Positions 17,999 to 26,308 of a DNA stretch of 64,000 nucleotides are shown here, piece by piece; positions within the stretch are counted from its first letter, which is position 1, and the number at the start of each line of letters is the position of its first letter. A program made the translations under genes and the position numbers. This stretch comes from Bacillota bacterium (GTDB lineage: Bacteria > Bacillota > SHA-98 > UBA4971), in the NCBI GenBank assembly GCA_012842395.1, contig DUSX01000034.1, forward strand, positions 124,001 through 188,000, written 5' to 3'. The notes under the pieces are model-generated. The model was not told the origin of the DNA, did not search any database, and saw nothing but the letters and a program-made list of their open reading frames with translations.

Positions 17999-18080
17999 CT
18001 TGACCACCCTCCCTCAACACACGTACAACAGGATTCTGTGCCCGGGCCCAAACTCCTGCTTGGGGCTGTTTCGGAATGAT

Positions 18081-18111
18081 GTGGCAGGGTGGGATGCTCC
18101 CGCCCTGCCAC
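18081..18111 (-). terminator. Hairpin between rny and the unknown gene
   Basis: Stem GTGGCAGGG/CCCTGCCAC extended by GGGA/TCCC across one mismatch, 3-nt loop, 17 bp after the rny stop. No T-run follows, so it may act as an RNA processing or stabilising element rather than a full terminator. Confidence 0.5.
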
Positions 18112-18128
18112 GCTGCCGAGAGCCTTCG

Positions 18129-19664
18129 TCACTTGGCGTAATCGACGACCCGGGTCTCGCGGATAACCGTGACCTTGATCTGGCCTGGGTACTCGAGCTC
18201 CTCCTCGATCTTCTTAACGATGTCCCGCGCAAGCCGAACGGCTGCCAGGTCGTCGACCTTCTCGGGCTTCACCATTATCCTGATCTCTCGCCCCGCCTGA
18301 ATGGCATAGGCCTTCTCAACGCCCTCGAAGGAATCGGCGACTTCCTCGAGCTTCGTGAGACGCTTTATATAAGCCTCCAGCGTCTCGCGTCTCGCGCCCG
18401 GCCGCGCCGCCGAAATCGCGTCCGCCGCCTGAACAAGGACCGCCTCGATAGTCTTCGGCTCCTCGTCCCCGTGGTGAGCTGCAATGGCGTGAATCACCTC
18501 GGGCGACTCCTTGTACTTGCGCGCCAGATCCACTCCTATCTGGACATGAGGGCCCTCGACCTCATGATCGACGGCCTTGCCTATGTCGTGGAGCAAGCCC
18601 GCCCGCTTCGCGACCGCGATGTTGGCACCGAGCTCGGCTGCCATGCCCGCTGCGAGATGGGCGACCTCAAGCGAGTGCTTGAGCACGTTCTGACCGAAGC
18701 TCGACCTGAACTTCAACCGCCCGAGGAGGCGTATGAGCTCCGGATGCAAACCGTGCACTCCCGCCTCAATTGCGGCGCTCTCGCCCTCTTCTTTGATGAT
18801 GGCTTCCACTTCCTTCTGGGCCTTCTCCACCATCTCCTCTATGCGTGCGGGATGGATCCTCCCGTCGGAGATAAGCTTCTCCAGGGCTACCTTGGCGATC
18901 TCCCGACGCACGGGGTCAAAGCCGGAAAGGATGACTGCTTCCGGAGTATCATCGATTATGAGGTCAATCCCTGTGAGCGTCTCGAGCGCCCTGATGTTCC
19001 TGCCCTCCCGTCCGATGATCCTCCCCTTCATCTCGTCGTTCGGAAGAGACACCACGGACACGCTCGTCTCGGCCACGTGGTCCGCAGCGCACCTTTGGAT
19101 GGCCGCTGCTACGATCTCCCTGGCGCGCCTGTCGGCCTCCTCCTTCGCCTGAGCTTCGATGTCTCTTATCATCACCGCGGCCTCGTGGCGGATCTCGTTT
19201 TCGATGTCTTTCAGGAGAAGCGCCTTCGCCTCCTCAGACGAAAGTCCGGATATCCGCTGAAGCTCAGCCCTCTGCTCCGCGTGCAGCTTTGCGAGCTCCT
19301 CCTTGGCCGCCTCGAGCTCCCTTTCCTTCCTCGCTATAGACTCCTCTTTGCGTTCGAGCGCTTCTAGTTTGCGGTCGAGGCTTTCTTCCTTCTGAAGGAG
19401 CCGTCTCTCGGTCCTCTGGAGCTCGGCGCGGCGCGTCCGCTCCTCCTGCTCGATATCGTTGCGAAGCCGGTGGGCCTCCTCCTTGGCTTCCAAAAGGATC
19501 TCCCTTTTAGCAGCCTCGGCCTCCTTCTCGGCCTCTTCCACTATCCTCTTTGCGGCAAGCTCCGCCGACTCGATCTTCGCCTCCGCCAGCGTCTTTCTGG
19601 CCAGGTAACCGAGAGCAGCCCCAACTAGGACGGAAAGAACAACTGCTAGTATGATTCCAATAAT
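18129..19664 (-). CDS. rny: Ribonuclease Y with non-canonical start
   Basis: Membrane-anchored endoribonuclease initiating mRNA decay. Order: TM near residues 3-20 ([20 protein letters not shown]), a long coiled coil to about 190, KH domain with [13 protein letters not shown] near 205, and HD domain with [11 protein letters not shown] and [12 protein letters not shown] near 330-360. Extending the frame upstream gives a normal 511-aa protein, but no ATG, GTG or TTG exists before codon 42. The ribosome site GGGAGGTGA lies 7 nt before an ATT codon at 19664, used here. The first ordinary start (GTG 19541) would delete the membrane anchor. A one-base deletion near the start is an alternative. Confidence 0.85.
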   Translation of the reverse strand: MIGIILAVVLSVLVGAALGYLARKTLAEAKIESAELAAKRIVEEAEKEAEAAKREILLEAKEEAHRLRNDIEQEERTRRAELQRTERRLLQKEESLDRKLEALERKEESIARKERELEAAKEELAKLHAEQRAELQRISGLSSEEAKALLLKDIENEIRHEAAVMIRDIEAQAKEEADRRAREIVAAAIQRCAADHVAETSVSVVSLPNDEMKGRIIGREGRNIRALETLTGIDLIIDDTPEAVILSGFDPVRREIAKVALEKLISDGRIHPARIEEMVEKAQKEVEAIIKEEGESAAIEAGVHGLHPELIRLLGRLKFRSSFGQNVLKHSLEVAHLAAGMAAELGANIAVAKRAGLLHDIGKAVDHEVEGPHVQIGVDLARKYKESPEVIHAIAAHHGDEEPKTIEAVLVQAADAISAARPGARRETLEAYIKRLTKLEEVADSFEGVEKAYAIQAGREIRIMVKPEKVDDLAAVRLARDIVKKIEEELEYPGQIKVTVIRETRVVDYAK

Positions 19665-19692
19665 ATCGGATTCACCTCCCTTTCACGAACAA

Positions 19693-19712
19693 GGCCGAGC
19701 GTGAACTCGGCC
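19693..19712. other. Hairpin in the rny upstream region
   Basis: GGCCGAG and CTCGGCC with a 6-nt loop, about 28 bp before the proposed rny start. Next to it, 19724-19750 is an imperfect palindrome (CATTAT/ATAATG arms) that contains TATAAT on the minus strand at 19734-19729, a possible -10 without a matching -35. These could be leader structure or an operator for rny. Confidence 0.35.
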
Positions 19713-19899
19713 ACTAGATGAAAGACACATTATATGCCGTCATAATGTCTAGTGCCGGAGCGCCATCTCCGGCCAGAACCGGAATTCACGCATATTGTAC
19801 CTTTTCAGCTTCCAGGTGTCAAGGCAAGCACTGGCCCTGCGCCCGCCTGTGCCCGCGAAGCGCCAGCCAGGGGAACGCCAGGAAGCCAGTCTCCCTCCC

Positions 19900-20460
19900 C
19901 TAACCCAACACGCGTCGGAGCGCCCTTTCGATGGCTTCAGAAGAGAACCCCCGCCGGGCGAGAAAGCCGTACAATCTTCGCCTGGCCGCGCAGCGCTCAT
20001 CGCTGCGCAGCAACTCGGCCACACCGTGCCGCTCGGCCCAGGTGCGCGCCACGACGAGAGCCACCTCGCTTTCCTTCTCGCCCTCGAACGCGTGGCTCAG
20101 GACTTGGTCCACAACGGACCCTGCCACGCCCCGGCGTAAGAGCTCCGCGCGGATCCGAGTGGGGCCGATCCCCCTTTCCTCGGCGCACTTCTCTGCAAAC
20201 CTCGCCGCGAGCTTTGCGTCGTCGAGATACCCCAGGGACACCATCTCAGCTACGGTCGCGTCCACGACGTCCTCAGAAAAGCCCTTGCCCTCGAGTTTCG
20301 ATCGGACCTCCTTTACAGTGCGATCCGCCATGGCAAGCAGCTTGAAAGCATAGGTTCTCGCCTTCCGCCTCGCGTCCGCGGGGCTACTGCCCAGTGCCTC
20401 CCCCTCCGTTGCACCCATCATCCTTTCTTCATAGATGTTTACTCCGGACCCCCACCTCAT
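19900..20460 (-). CDS. recX: Regulatory protein RecX
   Basis: About 186 aa modulator that inhibits RecA filament extension. The three-helix RecX repeats are visible: ARTYAFKLLAMADRTVKEVR, KLEGKGFSEDVVDATVAEM with SLGYLDDAKLAARF, and ELLRRGVAGSVVDQVLS followed by RRRLYGFLARRGFSSEAIER. The start is uncertain. ATG 20460 follows GGGGTGA very closely, and ATG 20421/20418 follows GAAAGG closely; both are imperfect. The gene lies 455 bp downstream of recA, so it is probably not simply co-transcribed, since a hairpin terminator follows recA. Confidence 0.85.
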   Translation of the reverse strand: MRWGSGVNIYEERMMGATEGEALGSSPADARRKARTYAFKLLAMADRTVKEVRSKLEGKGFSEDVVDATVAEMVSLGYLDDAKLAARFAEKCAEERGIGPTRIRAELLRRGVAGSVVDQVLSHAFEGEKESEVALVVARTWAERHGVAELLRSDERCAARRRLYGFLARRGFSSEAIERALRRVLG

Positions 20461-20915
20461 TTCACCCCTACCCACCCATCGTTGCGGTTCCATCGAGCCA
20501 CAACCCGCCCGCATTGCGGCGCCGGGCCGGACCCCAACCCCAGAAGGGGGGCGACCCGTCCGCCGCGCCTAGTTACACTCTCGGATACATTATTGGCCTC
20601 GCCGTACCCGGACATGCCCAGCCGGACGTGGACGGTGCCCGTCCATCGCCCGCACTTGCGGCCGCCCTTCAACTAAACGTTCTCGTCTTCGCGGAAAACT
20701 CCTTCTGGCAACCTCGTGACCCGACGCATCAAGCAGCGGCTTGCCGGCCCATCCCTCGGGTGGCGACCCCAGTGGGCTGTGAGGATAGCATACTACCGTC
20801 GCGTACGACAGAACGGGGAAGGCCGCAGCCTTCCCCCGGCTTTCGTGCCCGCCCTGGGAGTTCCCCCGCCGGACCGAGCCATCGCAGCCATTGCAGCCGT
20901 TGCAGGCCACCGGCG
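20461..20915. other. Non-coding gap between recA and recX
   Basis: No coding sequence recognised. It contains the recA terminator hairpin (20815-20836) and a perfect small hairpin at 20629-20645 (TGGACGG/CCGTCCA, 3-nt loop). A stretch near 20690 (GGAAAACTCC) faintly resembles the end of the repeat family described elsewhere but is not convincing. Confidence 0.45.
20815..20836 (-). terminator. Hairpin terminator after recA
   Basis: Stem GGGGAAGGC/GCCTTCCCC with a 4-nt loop (TGCG on the minus strand), then GTTCTGT. It lies about 80 bp beyond the recA stop. The T content is modest, so efficiency is uncertain. Confidence 0.6.
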
Positions 20916-21947
20916 TCAACTCGTCTCTTCCTCGCTCGAATCGGCGGGTTTCGACGACGGCAGCTTGAGGCCGGCGAGGTGGCGGATCTTGTCCTCGATC
21001 TCGGCCGCGAGGTCCGGATTATCCCGCAGGAACTCGCGGGCGTTCTCTCTGCCTTGCCCGAGCTTGATGTCGCCGTACGAGTACCAGGTGCCGCTCCGGG
21101 TTATTATGTCGTTGGCCTCACCCAAGTCGAGTATGCTGCCCTCGCGCGAGATACCCTGGCCGTAGATGATGTCGAACTCCGCCTCGCGGAACGGAGGAGC
21201 GATCTTGTTCTTGACCACTCTCGCCCGGGTGCGGCTCCCGATCATCTGCTGCCCCTGCTTTAGCACCTCGACCCTCTTGACCTCAAGGCGTATCGTCGCG
21301 TAGAACTTGAGCGCCCGCCCCCCAGGAGTGACCTCAGGATTCCCGAACATCACCCCGACCTTCTCGCGAATCTGGTTGATGAATATGGCACACGTGCGTG
21401 ACTTACCGATCGCGGCTGTGAGCTTTCGGAGCGCCTGCGACATGAGCCTGGCCTGCAGCCCCACATGAGCGTCGCCCATCTCGCCCTCGATCTCAGCGCG
21501 AGGCGTCAGCGCCGCGACGGAGTCGATGACAACCACATCCACGGCACCGCTGCGTACAAGCGCTTCAGCTATCTCGAGCGCCTGTTCCCCCGTATCGGGC
21601 TGGGAGATGAGGAGGTTGTCCACGTCTACCCCGAGCTTCTTCGCGTACACCGGGTCGAGGGCGTGCTCGGCGTCGATGAACGCCGCGATTCCGCCAGCCT
21701 TCTGCGCCTCGGCTATGACGTGGAGAGCCACCGTGGTCTTGCCGGACGACTCCGGGCCGAATATCTCTATCACCCTCCCGCGAGGCATCCCGCCTATCCC
21801 CAGAGCGATGTCGAGCGAAAGCGCGCCCGTGGGGATCGCCTCCACCGCGAGACGGGCATCGGCCTCACCCAACCTCATGATCGAGCCCTTCCCGAACTGC
21901 TTCTCTATCTGCGACAAGGCCATCTCGAGAGCCTTTTCCTTCTCCAT
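20916..21947 (-). CDS. recA: Recombinase RecA
   Basis: 343-aa ATP-dependent recombinase for homologous repair and SOS induction. Walker [14 protein letters not shown] near residue 65, [37 protein letters not shown] (Walker B region), and loop L2 region [15 protein letters not shown] with [10 protein letters not shown]. The acidic C-terminal tail is present (DSSEEETS). No intein. ATG 21947 has a very strong ribosome site (GAAGGAGGAGG). A possible sigma-A promoter lies at 22180-22208; no GAAC-N4-GTTC LexA box was found near it. Confidence 0.98.
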   Translation of the reverse strand: MEKEKALEMALSQIEKQFGKGSIMRLGEADARLAVEAIPTGALSLDIALGIGGMPRGRVIEIFGPESSGKTTVALHVIAEAQKAGGIAAFIDAEHALDPVYAKKLGVDVDNLLISQPDTGEQALEIAEALVRSGAVDVVVIDSVAALTPRAEIEGEMGDAHVGLQARLMSQALRKLTAAIGKSRTCAIFINQIREKVGVMFGNPEVTPGGRALKFYATIRLEVKRVEVLKQGQQMIGSRTRARVVKNKIAPPFREAEFDIIYGQGISREGSILDLGEANDIITRSGTWYSYGDIKLGQGRENAREFLRDNPDLAAEIEDKIRHLAGLKLPSSKPADSSEEETS

Positions 21948-22179
21948 TGTCCTCCTCCTTCTCGGGCATGCGTCCTACGCCAGGATTCGCACCGCAACCG
22001 CATCCGAAGGCGCATCTGACGCCGTTCCTCCCCCTGCAACCGGTCTCCCGGAGCGCCGCCGCGCTCGCGCGCTTGCCATGCGAGCCGCCGAAAACGCATC
22101 CCGTCTGCCGGTGGGGTCGGACCCCCCGGGTCACCCGGTCGAGCGCCCCGCAGCGCTCGGGGTCTGTCCCTTCACATCA

Positions 22180-22208
22180 ATTCTATCTCATTCTCCCAAC
22201 TCCCACAA
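22180..22208 (-). promoter_or_regulatory. Candidate sigma-A promoter for recA
   Basis: TTGTGG (22208-22203), 17-nt spacer, TAGAAT (22185-22180) on the minus strand. The -10 is one base off consensus; the -35 matches only its TTG. It would give a 5' leader of about 225 nt. Confidence 0.4.
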
Positions 22209-22285
22209 CGGGCGATGCCCACGGCGGACCGCGCTCGCCCCGCGGCCAGCGCGGCAAGCCGTCCGGCGGAACGGGCAGTCCAGCT

Positions 22286-22491
22286 GTGTCGCCAGAAGCT
22301 CGCGCTCCCTCTCCGCGAAGGGTCCTCCGCCGGGGGGCCCGGTGCCGTCCCTCTGGGACGGCGCGCTTGCGACGCGCCTCATTCGAACTTGGCGCACGAG
22401 ATAGCCGAATTCTCAACGCCCCGTCGCTGCACGCGCCGGCGTCCCTAGCGGCGTCGGGAACGCGGGCGAAAACTCATGGCGCCGGCCCACC
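22286..22491 (+). repeat. Dispersed structured repeat, copy R1
   Basis: About 206 bp, clearly similar along its length to R2 (52618-52820) and R3 (26087-26307, opposite orientation). Ends form an imperfect inverted repeat (GTCGCCAGAAGCTC versus GGCGCCATGAGTTTTC on the other strand). Inside are hairpins GGCGCG/CGCGCC around CTTGCGA (near 22359-22378) and CCGTCCC/GGGACGG (near 22346-22360), and a weaker GAACTTGGC/GCCGAATTC stem. No protein-coding signal. Confidence 0.8.
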
Positions 22492-22580
22492 TGGTTGCTG
22501 CGCCCCGAACTAAGCCGGGAACGCCCTTCCGCGGCGCTGGAAAACCCCTTGAGTCAGGCCACGCGTGGGAGGGTCAGGGG

Positions 22581-23147
22581 TCACGGGGAAAGCGGGACTG
22601 CAGCGATCGGCCTATAGATCGGCCCGCGGGCCGTGAGCTCGCTTGCCACCAAGTAAACCGTGTCGACCTTCATGCCGCCCTGGAGGGGCGCGCTCGACGA
22701 GAGCCTCTCCGCAAGTGCCCGCACGTTTCGACTGGACCTCACCCTGCCTATAGTGAGGTGAGGTGAGATCTCCCTTCTCTCACCCGTGAAGCCTTCTGCC
22801 TTCATCGCTTCCTCCACAAGCGAGGCAAGCGCCGTAAACTCCTCCCGTCCAGCGCTGACCCCGACCCAGATCACGCGCGCGTCCTGGAGCCGCGGGAAGG
22901 CCCCCACCGGCCCTACTGCGAGCTCGAACCCGCGCACGCCCTCAACGCACGCTTTGAGTCTGCCCGTCAAAGCCTCGAGCCTCGACGACTCTACATCGCC
23001 GAGGAATTTCAGGGTGAAATGAAGGTTCTCAGGCTCGACCCATTTCACATCGGCTCCGCTCTGGGCGAGTCGCCTCTGCAATTCCACAACCTGGGGCCTA
23101 AGTGCTGGGTCGAGAAAGATGGCGATGAAAGACCGAACCGCTTTCAA
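22581..23147 (-). CDS. thpR: RNA 2',3'-cyclic phosphodiesterase ThpR (2H family, LigT)
   Basis: About 188 aa, 2H phosphoesterase acting on 2',3'-cyclic phosphates of RNA. Both catalytic HxT motifs are present: ENLHFTLKFLG near residue 40 and ISPHLTIGRVR near residue 127. The start is the TTG at 23147, with AGGGAGG 7 nt upstream and the family opening (RSFIAIFL) just after. A longer ATG start at 23225 has no ribosome site. It follows the metallophosphoesterase gene by 85 bp and is probably co-transcribed with cinA. Confidence 0.92.
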   Translation of the reverse strand: MKAVRSFIAIFLDPALRPQVVELQRRLAQSGADVKWVEPENLHFTLKFLGDVESSRLEALTGRLKACVEGVRGFELAVGPVGAFPRLQDARVIWVGVSAGREEFTALASLVEEAMKAEGFTGERREISPHLTIGRVRSSRNVRALAERLSSSAPLQGGMKVDTVYLVASELTARGPIYRPIAAVPLSP

Positions 23148-23232
23148 ATCGAGACCTCCCTGGGATTGATAGACCATCTGCTTCGATCTCTTCGACGCCC
23201 GAGTCGTATTTCCTGCTTTTGCCATGTCGTTG

Positions 23233-24744
23233 TCAGGGATTTTCCTTTGCCTGAGGTGTACCCGACGGAGCTGTGAAAGAGGGGCTCACCACCCTCCGCT
23301 CCAGGTCGAACCCTTGTTTTCCACCCAGAATGCGGATGGTATCGACCGCGAGGAGCTCCGCCGTCCGGGTGGTGTCACCCGCGCGCCCCACCCGGGACGT
23401 GCCGTCAACAGTGAAATGAAGCAGAGCCACGCTCATAGGGACACCGCCATCCACCTGCAGGCCCCTCGCTCCCGCACCTCCCGTGGTCCCAGCATCCACC
23501 ATCACCGTCCCGTCGCGCACGGCCACGGAGACATGGTGGTCGTGGCCGCTCAACACAACCGGCACCTTTCCCACGGCCACCTCGGCGACCCGCACGTCAT
23601 GAACGGCTAGGATGTCAGGGGCTCCCGAATCCCTGTTGCCATCCGCGGAATCACCTCCCGGTGCGGCGATGGCGGCCGCACGCGTCGCCGCCAAGTCCAA
23701 TTCCTCCTGACTCGCCGCGGCCATGTCATTTCGCAAGGCCCCCGGGTCTCCCAGACCAGCGACGCGCAAGCCTTGGAGGTCGACTGAGCCATCCGTGAGA
23801 ACGATCGCGCCTCCCTCGCTGGACATCACCCTCGACACCTCGGGAGAATCGTGGTTACCCGGGACGAAGACGTAGGGGGCACCGAGCTTCCGCACTCTCT
23901 CGGCGGCCATTCTCGCCTCGGCGGCCGTTCCGAAGTCGGTTATGTCGCCCGTGTCGATGATGAAATCCGGCGTGAAGCTCTTCACAACCTGCTCCAGGAA
24001 GTCAAAGGCCTGAGGGTTATTGTGGATGTCCGACACATGCAAGACCCTTACGAAAGGCCTGTCGCTCTCAAGCTTGTGGAAAGCCTCCGCCTTGTCGAAG
24101 AACGTGCGGATGTTCGACGCTATGGTCTCCATGCTGCCGGCCACCTCGCCGGCCTTGAGAAGGCTTCCGTCCAACAGCCCGAGCATCCACGGCGCAGCCT
24201 CTATCACACCCTCGTAACGCGGATTCGCAAGCTTGCGCTCATCGAAGGTGACATACGTGAGGATGAGGAGGGTACAGCCTGCCAAGAGGCCTGCGGCCGC
24301 GCCCGCCAGGATCCGCCGTGGCCTCCAGCCCGCCACGGCAGCGCTCCCGAAAGCCCCTCCGGCGATCGCCAGGAGGGCCATGCGAAGCGCGATGATAGCC
24401 ACAAGCCGGCCCGAATCGTTCTTAAACTGACTGCTGATGCTGGAGGGCGCCTCCCCGCGGGATATGGCGTCCTGCAGCATGCCCGGGTCAATGTCCTCGA
24501 GAGTGGCTTCCAACCGGATGGGTGTGGGATGGGTTCTCGCCTCGATCCGGCCGATGGGGGGAATCGCAAGCACGCTTGCGCCCGGAACCCCAATGCGCAC
24601 AGATATGCGGATATCGAGGCCAGCGAGGCGATATGACATGGACCCGAAAAGATTGATGGCTGCGCATGCGCACGCGAGCGTCACCAGGATCCTCCACCAG
24701 GGGGAAGCGCCGGTCTCCCCGGCCCCGCCGGGTGTACGCCGCAT
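23233..24744 (-). CDS. Membrane-anchored calcineurin-like metallophosphoesterase
   Basis: About 503 aa. Two to three membrane segments are in the N-terminal half (WWRILVTLACACAAINLFGS near 17, LVAIIALRMALLAIAGGAFG near 120, ILAGAAAGLLAGCTLLIL near 150). A C-terminal phosphoesterase follows with HVSDIHNNP near 240, DTGDITDFG, PGNHDSPE and LSGHDHHVS. The substrate is unknown. The domain between the first two TMs (about 80 residues) probably faces outside. The start is uncertain: ATG 24744 is used, GTGs at 24801/24798 are possible, and none has a good ribosome site. It sits between cinA and thpR. Confidence 0.85.
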   Translation of the reverse strand: MRRTPGGAGETGASPWWRILVTLACACAAINLFGSMSYRLAGLDIRISVRIGVPGASVLAIPPIGRIEARTHPTPIRLEATLEDIDPGMLQDAISRGEAPSSISSQFKNDSGRLVAIIALRMALLAIAGGAFGSAAVAGWRPRRILAGAAAGLLAGCTLLILTYVTFDERKLANPRYEGVIEAAPWMLGLLDGSLLKAGEVAGSMETIASNIRTFFDKAEAFHKLESDRPFVRVLHVSDIHNNPQAFDFLEQVVKSFTPDFIIDTGDITDFGTAAEARMAAERVRKLGAPYVFVPGNHDSPEVSRVMSSEGGAIVLTDGSVDLQGLRVAGLGDPGALRNDMAAASQEELDLAATRAAAIAAPGGDSADGNRDSGAPDILAVHDVRVAEVAVGKVPVVLSGHDHHVSVAVRDGTVMVDAGTTGGAGARGLQVDGGVPMSVALLHFTVDGTSRVGRAGDTTRTAELLAVDTIRILGGKQGFDLERRVVSPSFTAPSGTPQAKENP

Positions 24745-24803
24745 GCGCGCGCCAACGCCCCAGGTGCCTGGAAAACCGTGAGCCCCCCGGCGTGGCACCA
24801 CGC

Positions 24804-26054
24804 CTAGCATTTCGACAAGACATGCCGGCGCAGGAGGTCCAATGCTCTCCTGGCGGCCCTCTCTTTGATCTCGTGCCGCGTGCCTCCGAGATTGAGCCTC
24901 GCGCACGCGATCCCGTGCCGCGACGCAATGCCGACGAAGACAAGCCCCACGGGTTTCCCTGCGGTTCCCCCGGACGGCCCGGCGATGCCGGTGGTTGAGA
25001 CGGCTACGTCCGCATGTCCCTTCAGGAGTGCGCCCTTCGCCATGGCTATCGCCACCTCACGGCTCACGGCGCCGTGCGTCTCCAAAGCCTCGGCCGGGAC
25101 CCCGAGGATCTCGCGCTTAGCCTCGTTACTGTAGCTCGTCACGCCGAGCCCCAACACCGCGGAGCTGCCGGGCACCTGCGTGAGCTTGTGCGCGATGAGC
25201 CCGCCGGTGACCGACTCCGCGACCGCGCACCTGAGGCCCTTCGCAGTCAAGAGCCTGACCACGGCATCCTGGAGCTCGTCGTCGCCCGTCCCGTACACGT
25301 CGTCGCCCAGCCTCGCGCGGATCTCCGCCTCAACCGGCGCGATCATGGCCTCCGCCTCCTGCGGGGACCTTGCCTTCGCTGCGATACGAAGGGCCACCTC
25401 TCCAAGCGACACCAGCGGGGCCACAGTCGGGTTGCTCCTTCCGTGAAGGAGGTCACGCACCTCCTCCTCAACCGACGCCTCGCCCCTGCCGCAGATCTTG
25501 AGAACTTTCCATACGATGACGCTCGAGGCGTCGCCCATCCTGCCTTGCAAGTAGGGGAGGACGGTGCTCTCCATCATGCCCTCCATCTCGCCTGGAACAC
25601 CCGGCATCGAGATGACCACCTTGCCGTCCGTTGACGCGATGAATCCGCAGGCCGTTCCCCGGTCGTTGTCAATGACCTGGGCGCCTTCGGGGACCATCGC
25701 CTGGCGCACGGCGCTTTCCAACCCGATCTCGTGCCCCGCCCTTGCCAGCCGAGACTCGGCGCGGCGGCGTGCACGCTCTGAGACCACGAGCGGCACGCCC
25801 AGGGCCTTCGCCACGGCCTCCCTGGTGGGATCGTCCTCGGTCGGCCCGAGGCCGCCCGTGGTGATAACGACATCCGCCCTCTCGAGGGCCTCGTTGATGG
25901 CGGCGACGACCCTGTCGGGGTTGTCCCCCACCGTGACCCTGTGAAAGACGTCCACGCCGATCTCCGCAAGCTTGCGAGAGATGTAAGCGGCGTTGGTATC
26001 CACGATCTGTCCGAGCAGCAGCTCGGTTCCAATGGAGACTATCTCGGCCTTCAC
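24804..26054 (-). CDS. cinA: CinA-family nicotinamide-nucleotide amidohydrolase
   Basis: About 416 aa, same length as B. subtilis CinA. N-terminal MoCF/COG1058 domain: AEIVSIGTELLLGQIVDTN, TTGGLGPTEDDPTREAVA, and SMPGVPGEMEGMM. C-terminal CinA (PncC) domain from about residue 255: AVAESVTGGLIAHKLTQVPG, VTSYSNEAKREILGV and TGIAGPSGGTAGKPVG. It deamidates NMN and may hydrolyse ADP-ribose; in some Firmicutes it is co-expressed with recA during competence. GTG 26054 has AGGTGA 5 nt upstream. Confidence 0.95.
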   Translation of the reverse strand: MKAEIVSIGTELLLGQIVDTNAAYISRKLAEIGVDVFHRVTVGDNPDRVVAAINEALERADVVITTGGLGPTEDDPTREAVAKALGVPLVVSERARRRAESRLARAGHEIGLESAVRQAMVPEGAQVIDNDRGTACGFIASTDGKVVISMPGVPGEMEGMMESTVLPYLQGRMGDASSVIVWKVLKICGRGEASVEEEVRDLLHGRSNPTVAPLVSLGEVALRIAAKARSPQEAEAMIAPVEAEIRARLGDDVYGTGDDELQDAVVRLLTAKGLRCAVAESVTGGLIAHKLTQVPGSSAVLGLGVTSYSNEAKREILGVPAEALETHGAVSREVAIAMAKGALLKGHADVAVSTTGIAGPSGGTAGKPVGLVFVGIASRHGIACARLNLGGTRHEIKERAARRALDLLRRHVLSKC

Positions 26055-26086
26055 GGCGATCACCTTCCGCACCGCAGCTTAACGCA

Positions 26087-26307
26087 CGTCGCCACAGGTT
26101 CCCGTAGTCCGCGCTCCCTTCAAGCCCGAAAGTCCCGCCCCACGGTCGCCGGTGCTTGCACGATGCACGACAGAGCACGGACGATTCGCTTGGCCTCGCG
26201 CACAGAGGCCGAACGGAGCGCACCGCAAGTGCGCCGTCCCCGGAGGGCAAGGCCGGCGACCCGAGCCGGGGCCCTCAAGAAAAGAGACGAGGAGTCACGG
26301 CGCCGTA
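26087..26307 (-). repeat. Dispersed structured repeat, copy R3 (reverse orientation)
   Basis: About 220 bp filling the space between the FtsH-like gene stop and cinA. On the minus strand it shares CGGCCTTG-CCTCCGGGGACGGCGC with R2 and then TCGTGCAAGCACCGGCGACC further on. The hairpin GCGCAC-TTGCG-GTGCGC keeps the same TTGCG loop as R1/R2 with different paired bases, and the central hairpin becomes GGCCTC/GAGGCC. Ends GGCGCC and GTGGCGAC correspond to the ends of the other copies. Confidence 0.75.
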
Positions 26308-26308
26308 C

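Larger units (their letters stand above)
21948..22580. other. Intergenic region between thpR and recA
   Basis: From high to low coordinates it holds about 90 bp of unassigned sequence, repeat copy R1 (22286-22491), the candidate recA promoter, and a roughly 225-nt GC-rich recA leader with stacked hairpins (CGAGCGC/GCGCTCG near 22140-22165 and CCGGGT/CCCGG beside it). No gene is evident. Confidence 0.55.

Noticed and set aside
17760-19367. Long plus-strand ORF (535 codons) opposite rny
   Set aside because: It is the antisense of RNase Y; composition and lack of any domain show it is a shadow frame of GC-rich DNA.
20690-20720. Possible fourth copy of the dispersed repeat between recA and recX
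   Set aside because: Only a short end-like string (GGAAAACTCC with a nearby GCCAGAAG on the other strand) matches; the interior does not align by eye.
21948-22285. LexA/SOS box upstream of recA
   Set aside because: No GAAC-N4-GTTC-type palindrome was found near the candidate promoter; regulation could still differ in this lineage.
22375-22395. TTCGAAC/TTCGAAT inside repeats R1 and R2 as a tRNA T-loop
   Set aside because: No flanking acceptor or T-stem pairing; the sequence is part of a different hairpin.
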